From: Eunapius fragilis
Taxonomy: Eukaryota; Porifera; Demospongiae; Spongillida; Spongillidae
Assembly (NCBI GenBank): GCA_963681505.1
Contig: OY811971.1
Coordinates: forward strand, 17,562,234 to 17,626,233
Direction: 5' to 3'
DNA length: 64,000 nucleotides
Below are positions 10,513 through 21,955 of the stretch, one piece after another (within the stretch, counting starts at the first letter, position 1; each line of letters starts with the position of its first letter). The translations under genes and the position numbers were made by a program. Under the pieces are notes generated by a model. It was not told the DNA's origin, did not search any database, and worked only from the letters and a program-made list of their open reading frames with translations.

Positions 10513-11259
10513 ATGCATCACTTCACTATTTCGGCTATTTCAGGTTTTAAAGTCGGTTTACTAATAAAATGGGGTACCATTCCGACAACCAGTAGTTTAG
10601 GCCATCACCTGCAACCGCATTTGTTTCAGACTGCTATCAGATGGTGGTTGGGCATTAGCCACACAGCATCTCCTGAGGGTAATCCTCTAGTTTGTGCTCT
10701 TTGTCCTGACAAAGCATTGGACACTTTAGGCCATCACTGTACAACCTGCAAGTGTGGAGGTGATGTAACAAACAGGCTTCGCCATGCATCTTTATCAGCT
10801 CACCTTGAGGTTGGATGTGGCTGGGGGCTGGACAAGTCAAATACTAGACCAGTTGATATCTTAGTCTCCAACTGGGATGGCAGTGCCTCTGCAGCATTTG
10901 ACATCAGTGTGACATCCCCGCTAAATTCATCATTAGTCAGTTGTGGAAGCAGGCATGTCATCTGGTATGGCTGCTAGAGCTGCAGAGAAAAGGAAGCACT
11001 TGCTAAGTGCAAACAGTTAGGCTGGCAGTGCATTCCTTTAGTGGTGGAAACCTATGGTGCATGGGGAGCTGAAGCCATTGAGGTGTCTTCAACTGTGGCA
11101 TCACGACTGGCTATCCGGACTAAATCCACCAATTCAAGAGCTCTGGCCACCCTCTATGGTCGCCTCAGCACGATTTTGGTACGGGCCAATGCTGGAGCTA
11201 TTCTGATGCGATCATACCTGCCATCATCTGCGTTTAATGACATTATTTTGGACTTATGA
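10513..11259 (+). pseudogene. Non-LTR retrotransposon C-terminal fragment (zinc finger plus restriction-like endonuclease)
   Basis: From about 10590 the frame reads LGHHLQPHLFQTAIRWWLGI, then a zinc-binding block CALCPDKALDTLGHHCTTCK CGGD, then NTRPVDILVSNWDG and SAAFDISVTSP. The RP.D...(about 13 residues)...FD spacing resembles the PD...D motif of the R2-like restriction-like endonuclease. It continues past a frameshift near 11010 as LGWQCIPLVVETYGAWG and ends at ...AFNDIILDL. No reverse transcriptase lies upstream, so this is a 5'-truncated copy, as expected for a LINE. A related shorter piece is at 4597. Confidence 0.68.
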
Positions 11260-11757
11260 TAGTAACGTTAGTGTCATAGCTGTAGTTTAGTGGTGTCATT
11301 CTATGTGTATTTATTCCTTTCCAATAATATTTATTGAGTATATCATGTATTTTTATTTTAATATATTATTCAAAACTTTTAATATAAGATAATACAGGTA
11401 CAGAATACAAATAAAACAATACAAAAAGATTAGAATAACTTTCGGTGGACCTTTGCCTCTGCACAGGCCAATGGTATAGATTGAATATTCTGAATGGGAA
11501 TGAAAAGACCTGGTTCCTCGAACGCACCTGATCACTGAGCAGAGAAAGAAAAACTCGGTTTGCTTTGAAACCAAAAAAGTGTAATAGAATAGCTATATAG
11601 GGTTCTTGAAATTGCTGCATGGTTACAATTACTGATGCAGAATTATGTATTGCAGTATTATAGTTCTAATTCTCAACGTTCGCTCAATATTAACAAGTCT
11701 TATTAGGCCCATTATCCCCCAGCTCTAGAGACTATCATTAATGTTGTTATGATATTA
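11260..11757. other. AT-rich, no gene seen
   Basis: Follows the LINE fragment. AT-rich with no recognisable coding content. Confidence 0.45.
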
Positions 11758-11985
11758 ATTAACCATAGATTGACCGATGTTAACCCCGGTAATCGCTTTT
11801 TTATCCCCGTTTAACAAAATCTGCTTAAATCCTTTTGAACCCTGCTCACGGCAGATATTGTATAGGTAGGGTGGAAAAACGAATTTTATCTTTAAATGCA
11901 TTATACATGATGCGCAAGATTTGTCCGTGCTCAATTTCTTTCTTTTTTTCAGTGAGAGACTTTCTCGTTTAGTTCTACATCTGCC

Positions 11986-12029
11986 GGTAAAACACGGATG
12001 TTAACCGCGGTTAACATCCGTGTTTTACC
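11986..12029. repeat. Perfect 44-bp palindrome
   Basis: GGTAAAACACGGATGTTAAC CG and its exact complement, with no spacer (centre between 12007 and 12008). Related GTTAAC-rich sequence occurs at 14290-14345. Could form a cruciform; no function assigned. Confidence 0.95.
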
Positions 12030-12120
12030 AAAAAAAGCGGCTCCAAAAACGGATGACACGCCCACTTTGTTACGTCACTACTAATATAAATTAATTAACG
12101 AACCATAAATAGTGGAATAA

Positions 12121-12336
12121 ATGGCGCCTAAAGTGTTCAAGATAGGTGACCTTGTTGGTGTGCATGCGTGCAGCTGCTGCACGATACGGGTCTAATTATA
12201 AAACCAAACATATCAGCGGTACCATAACAGGTTGTAATGGACGCGGTCGCGGTCGCTCTCGAATAGGTCGTTCGGATTGTCCTGTTTGCTGCATTCAACA
12301 AAACAAAAGAGTTTACCTCACGATCGCTCCAAATTA
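12121..12336 (+). pseudogene. Possible N-terminal remnant of a piggyBac-type ORF
   Basis: ATG at 12121 reads MAPKVFKIGDLVGVHA, then the frame shifts to AAAARYGSNYKTKHISGTIT GCNGRGRGR. The arrangement (MAP, basic start, VGV/VKA, ...G.I....GRGR) parallels the first ~60 residues of the transposase at 44652. Short and broken; the comparison is by eye. Confidence 0.35.
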
Positions 12337-12504
12337 GCGAAGCTTCTCAGTCTTCTGACAGTGGCAATTCTGCATCATAATTTGAGCTGTGAAATATCAG
12401 ATCCTGCTGCCAGCGATGGAGCTCAGTTCCATGTTCCAGTTCCTATTTGTATCTATGATGCCATTGCAACTGAAACATTGAACATGCTTTTGTATATATT
12501 GTAT

Positions 12505-12600
12505 AACCTTGTTTCCTTTCTCGTCACACCCTATAGTCATTCATTCATATATACCACAAACTTTTTCGTAGAGAATATTTTTATCACTTGTTTCAGTAAA
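12505..12600 (+). repeat. Dispersed ~95-bp repeat, copy 3
   Basis: CCTTGTTTCCTTTCTCGTCA ... ATATACCACAAACTTTTTCG TAGAGAATATTTTTATCACTTGT, collinear with copies at 2300, 4090 and 40190. Confidence 0.65.
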
Positions 12601-12689
12601 TTTTTAAAATTCTTATATTTTAGTACATTTTTAAATTACGTTTTATTTTCATACCCTAAAATAATGGAAGGAATAGTATCAGTAAAGTA

Positions 12690-13252
12690 ATTACTGCGAT
12701 CATCATGCCTCAAAAGTGGTAGTTATGATAGTGGCCATAGCCAGACAGTTAGGAGGGAAGGTTGTCATGTTCCAATCAGATAATGATCGCACACACAATC
12801 TGATCATGCAGAGCTGTGGGTTAGCCAAACTAACTCTATTATTAGCGTACTATTAATACAACTCTCGTTTAAAATCGTCCATCGTACGGAACATTTCAAT
12901 CTGCGTAACGAATGATAGTTGGGAATAAAGCACAGGCATCATGCTTAATATGGTATCTTGAATTTTCTTCATGAGGCCTTCCTTTAGAGTTACTGCTGTT
13001 CCGAGCACCCCATTTCTCCACTTCTCTTACTCTTACCGCCGATTCCACATCGTGAACGAATTTGAATTTAAATTTGAATCATGCTTGTGATTAATTTTTT
13101 ATCACACTAGAAATAGTGGCTGTTTTAAATCGAATACCACAGAAGGTATTAATCGCTTTAGTTAATTTCCCTAACGGTTAAGGTAGATCGTCTCTTACGC
13201 GTAGGCGCGTTAACATACATGTAGGCATTACAAATTACTTAATTCCAACAAA
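12690..13252. other. No gene seen
   Basis: Unremarkable AT-rich sequence within the candidate piggyBac-like relic. Confidence 0.4.
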
Positions 13253-13393
13253 TGAACAAACAGCCAACGCTTGAAATTAAAAACTGCCAAGTGGCGGCAG
13301 AAGAGGAGGAGGAGGATGTCAAGGAGGAGGTAGAGGAGGAGGTGGAGGAGGAGGAGGAAGATGAGGAGACGTTTGAAATGCATCTCTTGTGAA
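13253..13393 (+). other. Short Glu-rich ORF over a GAG/GGA tract
   Basis: ATG at 13253 gives a 46-codon ORF, MNKQPTLEIKNCQVAA followed by a run of Glu, Asp and Val. It is created by a purine tract (13300-13370), so coding status is doubtful. Confidence 0.25.
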
Positions 13394-13448
13394 ATATTCT
13401 GATTTCACCATAACCATCGGCTGCTCATTCCTGAACAATCTGCATATG
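13388..13448 (+). pseudogene. FN3-like exon fragment
   Basis: Reads VKYSDFTITIGCSFLNNLHM and matches, at DNA and protein level, the stretch LKYSNSTTTIGCSFLNNQSF in the exon at 41027-41368. A short displaced piece of that gene family. Confidence 0.6.
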
Positions 13449-13809
13449 CAAATTAAATAAAGCTTGCTGAAGGATGGTGGAGGGGGGGGGGGGGGGGGGA
13501 TTTTCCCCCAGTACGATAAGAAGCATTGAATGGAAAATTCTTTTGGTGTTATAAGTGGAACAAAACTCCAAGTAACTCAAGTTTGAGAAAAGGGAATGAT
13601 GGGATTGAATTGGGTAACTGGGATATACCTCTAGCATCAAATAGGACACACATGTTATGGATAGATGTCATGACCCCTGCTAGTGAATGATGGCAAGTGT
13701 ACCATAAGATACCACCACAGCGTGATATGAAAGCCATATTTTTAAAAGAAAAGGACCTGGAAAATATAGCTATGAACTAATTATTCAGAATGCTTTAACA
13801 GGCTATGTT
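13449..13809. other. No gene seen; G tract
   Basis: Contains a G tract at about 13482-13499. No supported gene. Confidence 0.4.
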
Positions 13810-14130
13810 GGTCCTCTAGCGTAGGAAGCATTTAATACATGGTTTAATCCAGGCAGATGAAGAAGGAGAAGGAAAAGACAAGGACGGAATTTTTCTAGAT
13901 GGGACTGGGTATGGACAATGGGGACTAGTATTTTTGTTCTCTGAAAGCGCACAGTCTCATGACTCGGAAACAACGCAGAATTGTACTCCGTTTTATATAG
14001 CTTGATTGCCACTAAGAGTGAAGTGACTGGACTCTTGGCTGTCCCACTTGATGTGAAAGAACGTTATTAATGACATTCATCCTATTGCATCATTCCTATA
14101 TGGAACATACATCCGTATGTTCTGATAATT
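13810..14130 (-). repeat. Dispersed ~330-bp repeat family, copy 1
   Basis: The minus strand reads ...TGAATGTCATTAATAACG..., GGGACAGCCAAGAGTC, TTAGTGGCAATCAAGC, TTCTGCGTTGTTTCC, AGAGAACAAA and a TTCTTC-rich run. The same order occurs at 43020-43380 and 62800-63150 on the plus strand. Confidence 0.75.
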
Positions 14131-14373
14131 CTGAATAGTACATTAAATGCACATGTGTAACATGATATCAATCCATTGTTCGGCTGTGTACGTCACTTTA
14201 CATGCACAGATTCACATTTATATATCTTTACTGTATATTGCCCATGTGGCGTGCAGTTTACATTAATAATGAAATTCATTAATGTCGTTGTTTAGCGCTG
14301 TTAACCAGGGTAAACAGCGTTGAATGTTAACTGTGTTTAACTTCGGGGTAAAAACATCGCGGTCAATCTATGG

Positions 14374-14682
14374 TTAGCAATGTTGTTATGATATAAATTA
14401 ATTTAACTCTTCGCATGATACATATGTACGCCTACTACAATAGCCATACAACTATCCTAGCACACGTTCACACGTTCACAATATACATATGTACGGAGCA
14501 GTGATTATACGTAGCTTAATTTATTAGCTTACTTTAAGTCATTGAGAAACTTGTCATTTAGTTGCTAATGTTCACTGGTAGCCCAACATGCACACAGTCA
14601 ACTTTTCCCTTTTGCTGCACTTCTAGGGCTGCCTCTAGCAGTAGTGGGTCTAGAATTTCGACGAAGGTGTGCGCTATATAAG
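14374..14682. other. No gene seen
   Basis: AT-rich spacer with repeated ACATATGTACG blocks (about 14422 and 14487), ending in the (AT)n run bordering the large foldback. Confidence 0.45.
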
Positions 14683-15157
14683 TATATATATATATATGGG
14701 AAAGTTTCCGAGAAAAGGGACCTAGCGGGAAGCATAATAAAAATGCACCACGTTTGAAATGCTATAATTTCCGAACGGTTAACGCTACCGTCTTCCTATT
14801 TTCAGCACTTCATAATGCACCATTTCTCTATGATAAAATACATTTTGGGATCTTGAACATGCTCCATGCCAGTGTCGCAATGTCCGATACCCCTTGGGGT
14901 TCAAACTCCCCATATCATTCGGCAGGAAATCTCAATTCATTCCAAAATTGATTTATACGTAGAGGGATCCTGTGCCTATCGATTTGTCCTGTTCGTTAAT
15001 TTTTACATTACCCGTTACAAAGATATTGCTTTGCAAAGTAGGGACATATTTCCCGCTCGATTCGCGCCATTCTATGGCCAGAGACATCATGAATATTAAT
15101 CTCTTCCTGTTGATAACCTATTACCACGCCTACAAGACCCTATTGCGTGATGGCGTT

Positions 15158-15600
15158 CAGCGGCGGATCCAGGGGGGGGACTCGGGGCACGTGCCCCCCC
15201 CCTTCATTTATAAATTCATAACTTTTCGGGCCGCATTTTATAATATAGCTGCACGATTGCGCTGTCTATTGATATCCGCACGCATGAACTGTACTACTGT
15301 ACTATATCCCGGGCCCCCCGATACGCGATCATACTCCCCCCCCCCCCCCCCCGCCCTACGTATCGGGCCAGAAACCGACAGCACCCCCCCCCCCCCCCCC
15401 CTCCCCCGCTCTTCGTTTTGGGCCAGAATCCGACAGCACCCCCCCCCCCCCCCCCCCCCCGCTCCTCGTATCGGGCCATAAACCGACAGCACCCCCCCCC
15501 CCCACTTTTCGTATCGGGCCAGAAGCCGACCCCACCCCCAGCCACACCCACCATCCGTGCCCACCCCCCCACCCCCCCCCAAAACCTGTATCCGCCGCTG
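15158..15600. mobile_element. 443-bp hAT-like MITE in left arm of the foldback
   Basis: Ends CAGCGGCGGATCCAGG at 15158 and CCTGTATCCGCCGCTG ending at 15600. The 5-bp GCGTT lies at 15153-15157 and 15601-15605. The right arm of the foldback (near 22655) lacks the insert and has a single GCGTT, the empty site. The end resembles the CAGTGGCGGATCCAGG termini common to hAT-type MITEs; another copy starts at 63829. The interior is made of C tracts between ~65-bp units. Confidence 0.9.
15330..15530 (+). repeat. Tandem C-tract units inside the MITE
   Basis: Three to four units consisting of a long C run, then CGTATCGGGCCAGAAACCGA with variants, then CAGCACC. The same GTATCGGGCAAGAAACCGAC occurs in the MITE at 50691-50846. 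Confidence 0.85.
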
Positions 15601-16310
15601 GCGTTGCACATCGATCGTTGATTTGCTGTACAGCATACGGTAAGATTGTCAACGTTCTTCGACGTAGGCACAGATAAGGCAGCATGGCGCCGTATAACAC
15701 GAGTGGAGACGAGCCGACTCGTTAATTTGGTTGCAACGGTTAGGCCGGTACGATATTCAGGTCGAGGACGAAGACGGCGTGCATGGTTGAGAGCGTTGAT
15801 GCTGATGACGATGGTAATTATGGCAATTTCGATGGTTATGATTGACGACAACGATGTTGACAATAAATTTGATGACGGCGAGTCCAAGGTGAAGTGATGG
15901 TGGTAATGAAGGTGTTAATTGCAATGGAAGTAATGATAATGATGATGATGATGTAGTGGTGGTGGTGGCCCAGGTGTGCGTTAAAACTAGAAAAACCCGT
16001 CCAGCTGAATGTCTACCTCACTAGAGAAGGTTACTGCAAAATAGCTGCTCAATGAAGTACGGTGATATGCTCGCATTATAGATTGGCCAAGAAAACCAGA
16101 ATGGTGCTGAGACAAGGGCATAGGTCCTCATCTTGGTTTACACGTCCTTGTGAACTTTTGCACACACATGCATTGTTACTAGTACACCATTGTATGGCGT
16201 ATTATTGTACAAACACACACACATGCACATACATATCTTCACCCATATATACACAAGCATTTTGTTCCATTTAACTGCTTGTATGTGATCTGTGCCCCAC
16301 TACTCTAGAC

Positions 16311-17345
16311 AGCCATGCAGTGGACACTACTATAGACAGCTGTGGAGTGGAGACCACTGTAGATAGCTGTGGAGTGGACACTACTGTAGGCAGCTATGCA
16401 GTGGACACTACTGTAGACAGCCATGCAGTGGACACTACTCTAGACAGCCATGCAGTGGACACTACTATAGACAGCTGTGGAGTGGAGACCACTGTAGATA
16501 GCTGTGGAGTGGACACTACTGTAGGCAGCTATGCAGTGGACACTACTGTAGACAGCCATGCAGTGGACACTACTGTAGACAGCTGTGGAGTGGAAACATC
16601 TGTAGACAGCTGTGGAGTGGACACTACTGTAGACAGCTATGCAGTGGACACTACTGTAGATAGCTGTGGAGTGAACACTACTATAGACAGCTGTGGAGTG
16701 GAAACTACTGTACACAACTGTGGAGTGGACACTACTGTAGACAGCTATGCAGTGGACACTACTGTAGACAGCCATGCAGTGGACACTACTATAGACAGCG
16801 ATGCAGTGGACACTACTATAGACAGCTGTGGAGTGGACACCACTGTAGACAGCTGTGGAGTGGACACTACTGTAGGCAGCTATGCAGTGGACACTACTGT
16901 AGGCAGCTATGCAGTGGACACTACTGTAGACAGCCATGCAGTGGACACTACTGTAGACAGCTGTGGAGTGGACACTACTGTAGACAGCTGTGGAGTGGAC
17001 ACTACTGTAAACAGCTGTGTAGTGGACACTACTGTAGACAGCTGTGGAGTGGACACTACTGTAGACAGCCATGCAGTGGACACTACTATAGACAGCTGTG
17101 GAGTGGACACTACTGTAGACAGCTGTGGAGTGGACACTACTGTAGACAACTGTGTAGTGGACACTACTGAAGACAGCTGTGGAGTGGACACTACTGTAGA
17201 CAGCCATGCAGTGGACACTACTGTCGACAGCTGTGGAGTGTACACATGTGTGGAGTGGACACAGTAAAGACCGCTGTGAAGTGGACACTACTGTAGACAG
17301 CTGTGGAGTGGACGCTACTGTAGACAGCTGTGGTGTGGACGCTAT
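16311..17345 (+). repeat. 27-bp minisatellite, left block (~38 units)
   Basis: Unit GTGGACACTACTGTAGACAG CTGTGGA, with recurrent variants (CATGCA or TATGCA for TGTGGA, ATAG for GTAG). Because 27 is divisible by three, long ORFs are open in several frames (VDTTVDSCG repeats). No start context, splice or domain evidence supports translation. Confidence 0.97.
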
Positions 17346-18769
17346 TATTCCTACTGTACATACTTGTTCAGTTACATTTTTAAATACGTACCTCTTGAGG
17401 TTTCAAAACGTGCCTGGGCCTTGCATCCTGAAAACATTTCCTACGTATGTAAACTGTACCACGGGCCCTGACCTACCCAAATCAGTTAGAGATAGGTCTA
17501 GTAATGATATTTACAACTGAAGCGGGTGTTTTAAGCAATGAATATCATTACTAGCTCTCACTACTGATTGGTAAGGTCGAACGCTGACCTGATAAAATTG
17601 GATTGCTGTACGTACTTGTACATGTACAGGAACTGCAGTTGTATACTTCACTCAACAGTCTTAGGACGGTGGTAAGGGTTTACCAATTGTTTTGAGATGA
17701 TCTTGAGGGGAGTGGGTTCAAGCAGAGAAATGATCATGAGTAGCTATTTCTTAAAGATCACTTGAACACCTTTGTTTAACCTTACTAGTATCCTATGGCT
17801 GTTGAGTCAAGTCAATGCAACCTGAGCTATTTCTGACTTTCCTAATGCCCGACCTTCTAAATCCAATATGATAGCCAGTAACAATATTCATTACTTGAAG
17901 TACAGACGCTTGAATTGTGATTATCATTACTAGCCCTATCTCTTACTGATTTGAGTTGGTCAGGGCCCGTGGTAAGGTTTATATAGGTAGGAAATGTTCT
18001 CAGAATGCAAGGCCCAGGCACGTTTTGACACCTCCAGAGGTATGTATTTTACACATATGATACGAACAAGCATGTACAGCAGGAATTACAGTTCATAAAG
18101 GTGTTCAGGTAATCTGCAAGAAATATACCTACTAGTATATATAACACGGTCTGGGGTGGGTCCCTTTCACAACTGTCTGCTGCATTTAGCTCGTCTGACA
18201 TTAGAGTTGTCTGTTATAGTAAATCACTCCACAGCCTGCAGTAAGGTCTCCTTTGTGGCTGTCTGCTCCATTGACCACTCCACAGTTGTTGACTGTAGTG
18301 CATACTCCAAAGCTGTCTTGTCTGCTCCAGGACAGCTACATGTATCTGCCATAGAGTCTACTCTACATATGTCTACTGCACTGTACACTTGCCATACTAA
18401 AGTGGACCCACGCCAAACAGCTATGGAATTCAGCTGTGGAGTGGATGCTTTTGCAGTCAGCTAAAGAGTAACCACAGACAAACTATGATGGCATGGACAC
18501 AGCATAGGGTTGACGACGCTACAGGCATGGCATAGACCTTATAGCCAACAGTCATGGGGTACTCTACAGCTGTCTACTGTTGTATGTGGGGATTCATATA
18601 GCTTAGATGTCTGCAGTAATGTAGTGTGAGTCAACTTCACTGCTGTTTGCTGCAGGTTCTTTCTTTTGGCTATTACTCCATAATCTGCCATATTATATAC
18701 TCCATAGCACTCCGCTATGGGGTACTGCATAGCTATCTGCAAGTCAGGGCACACTTAAAAACAGCTGTT
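17346..18769. other. Centre of the giant foldback
   Basis: 17346-17525 is inverted at 17890-18095 (shared block AAAACGTGCCTGGGCCTTGC and CACGGGCCCTGACC). 18230-18769 is a degenerate run of the minisatellite unit (CTCCACAG, GTCTACT). No gene seen. Confidence 0.65.
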
Positions 18770-21700
18770 GGCAGTAGTTTCCATTCCATAGCTGTCTACA
18801 GTAGTGTCTACTCCACAGCTGTCAACAGTAGCGTCCACTCCACAGCTGTCTACAGTAGTGTCCACTGCATGGCTGTCTTCAGCAGTGTCCACTCCACAGC
18901 TGTCTACAGTAGTGTCCACTGCATGGCTGTCTACAGTAGTGTCCGCTCCATAGCTGTCTACAGTAGTGCCCACTCCACAGCTGTCCACAGTAGTGTCCAC
19001 TGCATGGCTGTCTACAGTAGTGTCCACTCCACAGCTGTCTACAGTAGTTTCCACTCCACAGCTGTCTACAGTAGTATCCACTCCACAGCTGTCTACAGTA
19101 GTGTCCACTCCACAGCTATCTACAGTAGTGTCCACTGCATGGCTGTCTACAGTAGTGTCCACTCTACAGCTGTCTACAGTAGTGCCCACTCCACAGCTGT
19201 CTATAGTAGTGTCCACTCCACAGCTATCTACAGTAGTGTCCACTCTACAGCTGTCTACAGTAGTGTCCACTCCACAGCTGTCTACAGTAGTGTCCACTCT
19301 ACAGCTGTCTACAGTTGTGTCCACTCAGCTGTCTACAGTAGTGTCCACTCTACAGCTGTCTACAGTAGCGTCCACTCCACAACTGTCTGACAGTAGTGTC
19401 CACTCCACAGCTGTCTACAGTAGTGTCCACTCCACAGCTGTCTATAGTAGTGTCCACTCCACAGCTCTCTACAGTAGTGTCCACTCCACAGCTGTCTACA
19501 GTAGTGTCCACTCCACAGCTGTCTACAGTAGTGTCCACTGCATGGCTGTCTATAGTAGTGTCCACTCCACAGCTGTCTACAGTAGTGTCCACTCTACAGC
19601 TGTCTACAGTAGTGTCCACTCCACAGCTGTCTATAGTAGTGTCCACTCCACAGCTGTCTACAGTAGTGTCCACTCTACAGCTGTCTACAGTAGTGTCCAC
19701 TCCACAGCTGTCTACAGTAGTGTCCACTCTACAGCTGTCTACAGTTGTGTCCACTCAGCTGTCTACAGTAGTGTCCACTCTACAGCTGTCTACAGTAGCG
19801 TCAAATCCACAGCTGTCTACAGTAGTGTCCACTGCATGGCTGTCTACAGTAGTGTCCACTCCACAGCTGTCCACAGTAGTGTCCACTGCATGGCTGTCTA
19901 CAGTAGTGTCCACTCCACAGCTGTCTACAGTAGTGTCCACTCCACAGCTCTCTACAGTAGTGTCCGCTCCACAGCTGTCTACAGTAGTGCCCACTCCACA
20001 GCTGTCCACAGTAGTGTCCACTGCATGGCTGTCTACAGTAGTGTCCACGACACAGCTGTCTACAGTAGTGTCCACGACACAGCTGTCTACAGTAGTGTCC
20101 ACTCCACAGCTGTCTACAGTAGTTTCCACTGCATGGCTGTCTACAGTAGTGTCCGCTCCACAGCTGTCTACAGTAGTGCCCACTCCACAGCTGTCCACAG
20201 TAGTGTCCACTGCATGGCTGTCTACAGTAGTGTCCATTCCACAGCTGTCTACAGTAGTGTCCACTCTACAGCTGTCTACAGTAGTGCCCACTCCACAGCT
20301 GTCTATAGTAGTGTCCACTCCACAGCTATCTACAGTAGTGTCCACTCTACAGCTGTCTACAGTAGTGTCCACTCCACAGCTGTCTACAGTAGTTTCCACT
20401 GCATGGCTGTCTACAGTAGTGTCCGCTCCACAGCTGTCTACAGTAGTGCCCACTCCACAGCTGTCCACAGTAGTGTCCACTGCATGGCTGTCTACAGTAG
20501 TGTCCATTCCACAGCTGTCTACAGTAGTGTCCACTCTACAGCTGTCTACAGTAGTGCCCACTCCACAGCTGTCTATAGTAGTGTCCACTCCACAGCTATC
20601 TACAGTAGTGTCCACTCTACAGCTGTCTACAGTAGTGTCCACTCCACAGCTGTCTACAGTTGTGTCCACTCAGCTGTCTACAGTAGTGTCCACTCTACAG
20701 CTGTCTACAGTAGCGTCCACTTCACAACTGTCTGACAGTAGTGTCCACTCCACAGCTGTCTACAGTAGTGTCCACTACACAGCTGTCTACAGTAGTGTCC
20801 ACTCCACAGCTGTCTACAGTAGTGTCCACGACACAGCTGTCTACAGTAGTGTCCACTCTACAGCTGTCTACAATAGTGTCCACTCCACAGCTGTCTACAG
20901 TAGTGTCCACTACACAGCTGTCTACAGTAGTGTCCACTCCACAGCTGTCTACAGTAGTGTCCACTACACAGCTGTCTACAGTAGTGTCCACTCCACAGCT
21001 GTCTACAGTAGTGTCCACTCCACAGCTGTCTACAGTAGTGTCCACTCCACAGCTGTCTACAGTAGTGTCCACTACACAGCTGTCTACAGTAGTGTCCACT
21101 CCACAGCTGTCTACAGTAGTGTCCACTCCACAGCTGTCTACAGTAGTGTCCACTGCATGGCTGTCTACAGTAGTGTCCACTGCATAGCTGCCTACAGTAG
21201 TGTCCACTCCACAGCTGTCTACAGTGGTGTCCACTCCACAGCTGTCTATAGTAGTGTCCACTGCATGGCTGTCTATAGTAGTGTCCACTGCATGGCTGTC
21301 TACAGTAGTGTCCACTCCACAGCTGTCTACAGTAGTGTCCACTCCACAGCTGTCTACAGTAGTGTCCACTACACAGCTGTCTACAGTAGTGTCCACTACA
21401 CAGCTGTCTACAGTAGTGTCCACTACACAGCTGTCTACAGTAGTGTCCACTCCACAGCTGTCTACAGTAGTGTCCACACTCCACAGCTGTCTACAGTAGT
21501 GTCCACTGCATGGCTGTCTACAGTAGTGTCCACTGCATAGCTGCCTACAGTAGTGTCCACTCCACAGCTGTCTACAGTGGTGTCCACTCCACAGCTCTCT
21601 ATAGTAGTGTCCACTGCATGGCTGTCTACAGTAGTGTCCACTGCATAGCTGTCTACAGTAGTGTCCACTCCACAGTTGTGTACAGTAGTTTCCACTCCAC

Positions 21701-21955
21701 AGCTGTCTATAGTAGTGTTCACTTCACAGCTATATACAGTAATTTCCACTGCATAGCTGTCTACAGTAGTGTCCACTCCACAGCTGTCTACAGATGTTTC
21801 CACTCCACAGCTGTCTACAGTAGTGTCCACTGCATGGCTGTCTACAGTAGTGTCCACTGCATAGTTGCCTACAGTAGTGTCCACTCCACAGCTATCTACA
21901 GTGGTCTCCACTCCACAGCTGTCTATAGTAGTGTCCACTGCATGGCTGTCTAGAG
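18770..21955 (-). repeat. 27-bp minisatellite, right block (~118 units)
   Basis: The same unit as at 16311, in reverse orientation (GTCTACAGTAGTGTCCACTC CACAGCT on the plus strand). About three times longer than the left block. Higher-order duplications are visible: a stretch starting near 20103 recurs near 20373. Two units are shortened by a few bases (near 19322 and 19752, and again near 20664) and two have an extra base run (CTGTCTGACAG at 19385 and 20726). Confidence 0.97.

Larger units (their letters stand above)
11762..14373. mobile_element. Candidate piggyBac-like relic bounded by inverted ends
   Basis: CCATAGATTGACCG at 11764 and its reverse complement (CGGTCAATCTATGG, ending 14373) form the ends. 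The left end is preceded by TTAA and the right followed by TTAG, consistent with a mutated TTAA duplication. A near-duplicate AATGTTGTTATGATAT block lies outside both ends (11738 and 14384), so the boundary may instead be wider. Inside, an ORF start at 12121 resembles the N terminus of the piggyBac transposase at 44652. The rest is decayed, with other repeats and an FN3 exon fragment inside. Confidence 0.45.

Noticed and set aside
15238..15887. Gly-rich and Pro-rich ORFs
   Set aside because: They are translations of poly(C)/poly(G) tracts in a MITE.
18966..21540. ORFs of 589 and 714 codons as giant repeat proteins
   Set aside because: They result from a stop-free unit whose length is a multiple of three; many overlapping frames on both strands are equally open.
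16311..21955. Regular direct repeats suggesting a CRISPR array
   Set aside because: Units are contiguous 27-bp minisatellite copies with no unique spacers, and the sequence is eukaryotic.
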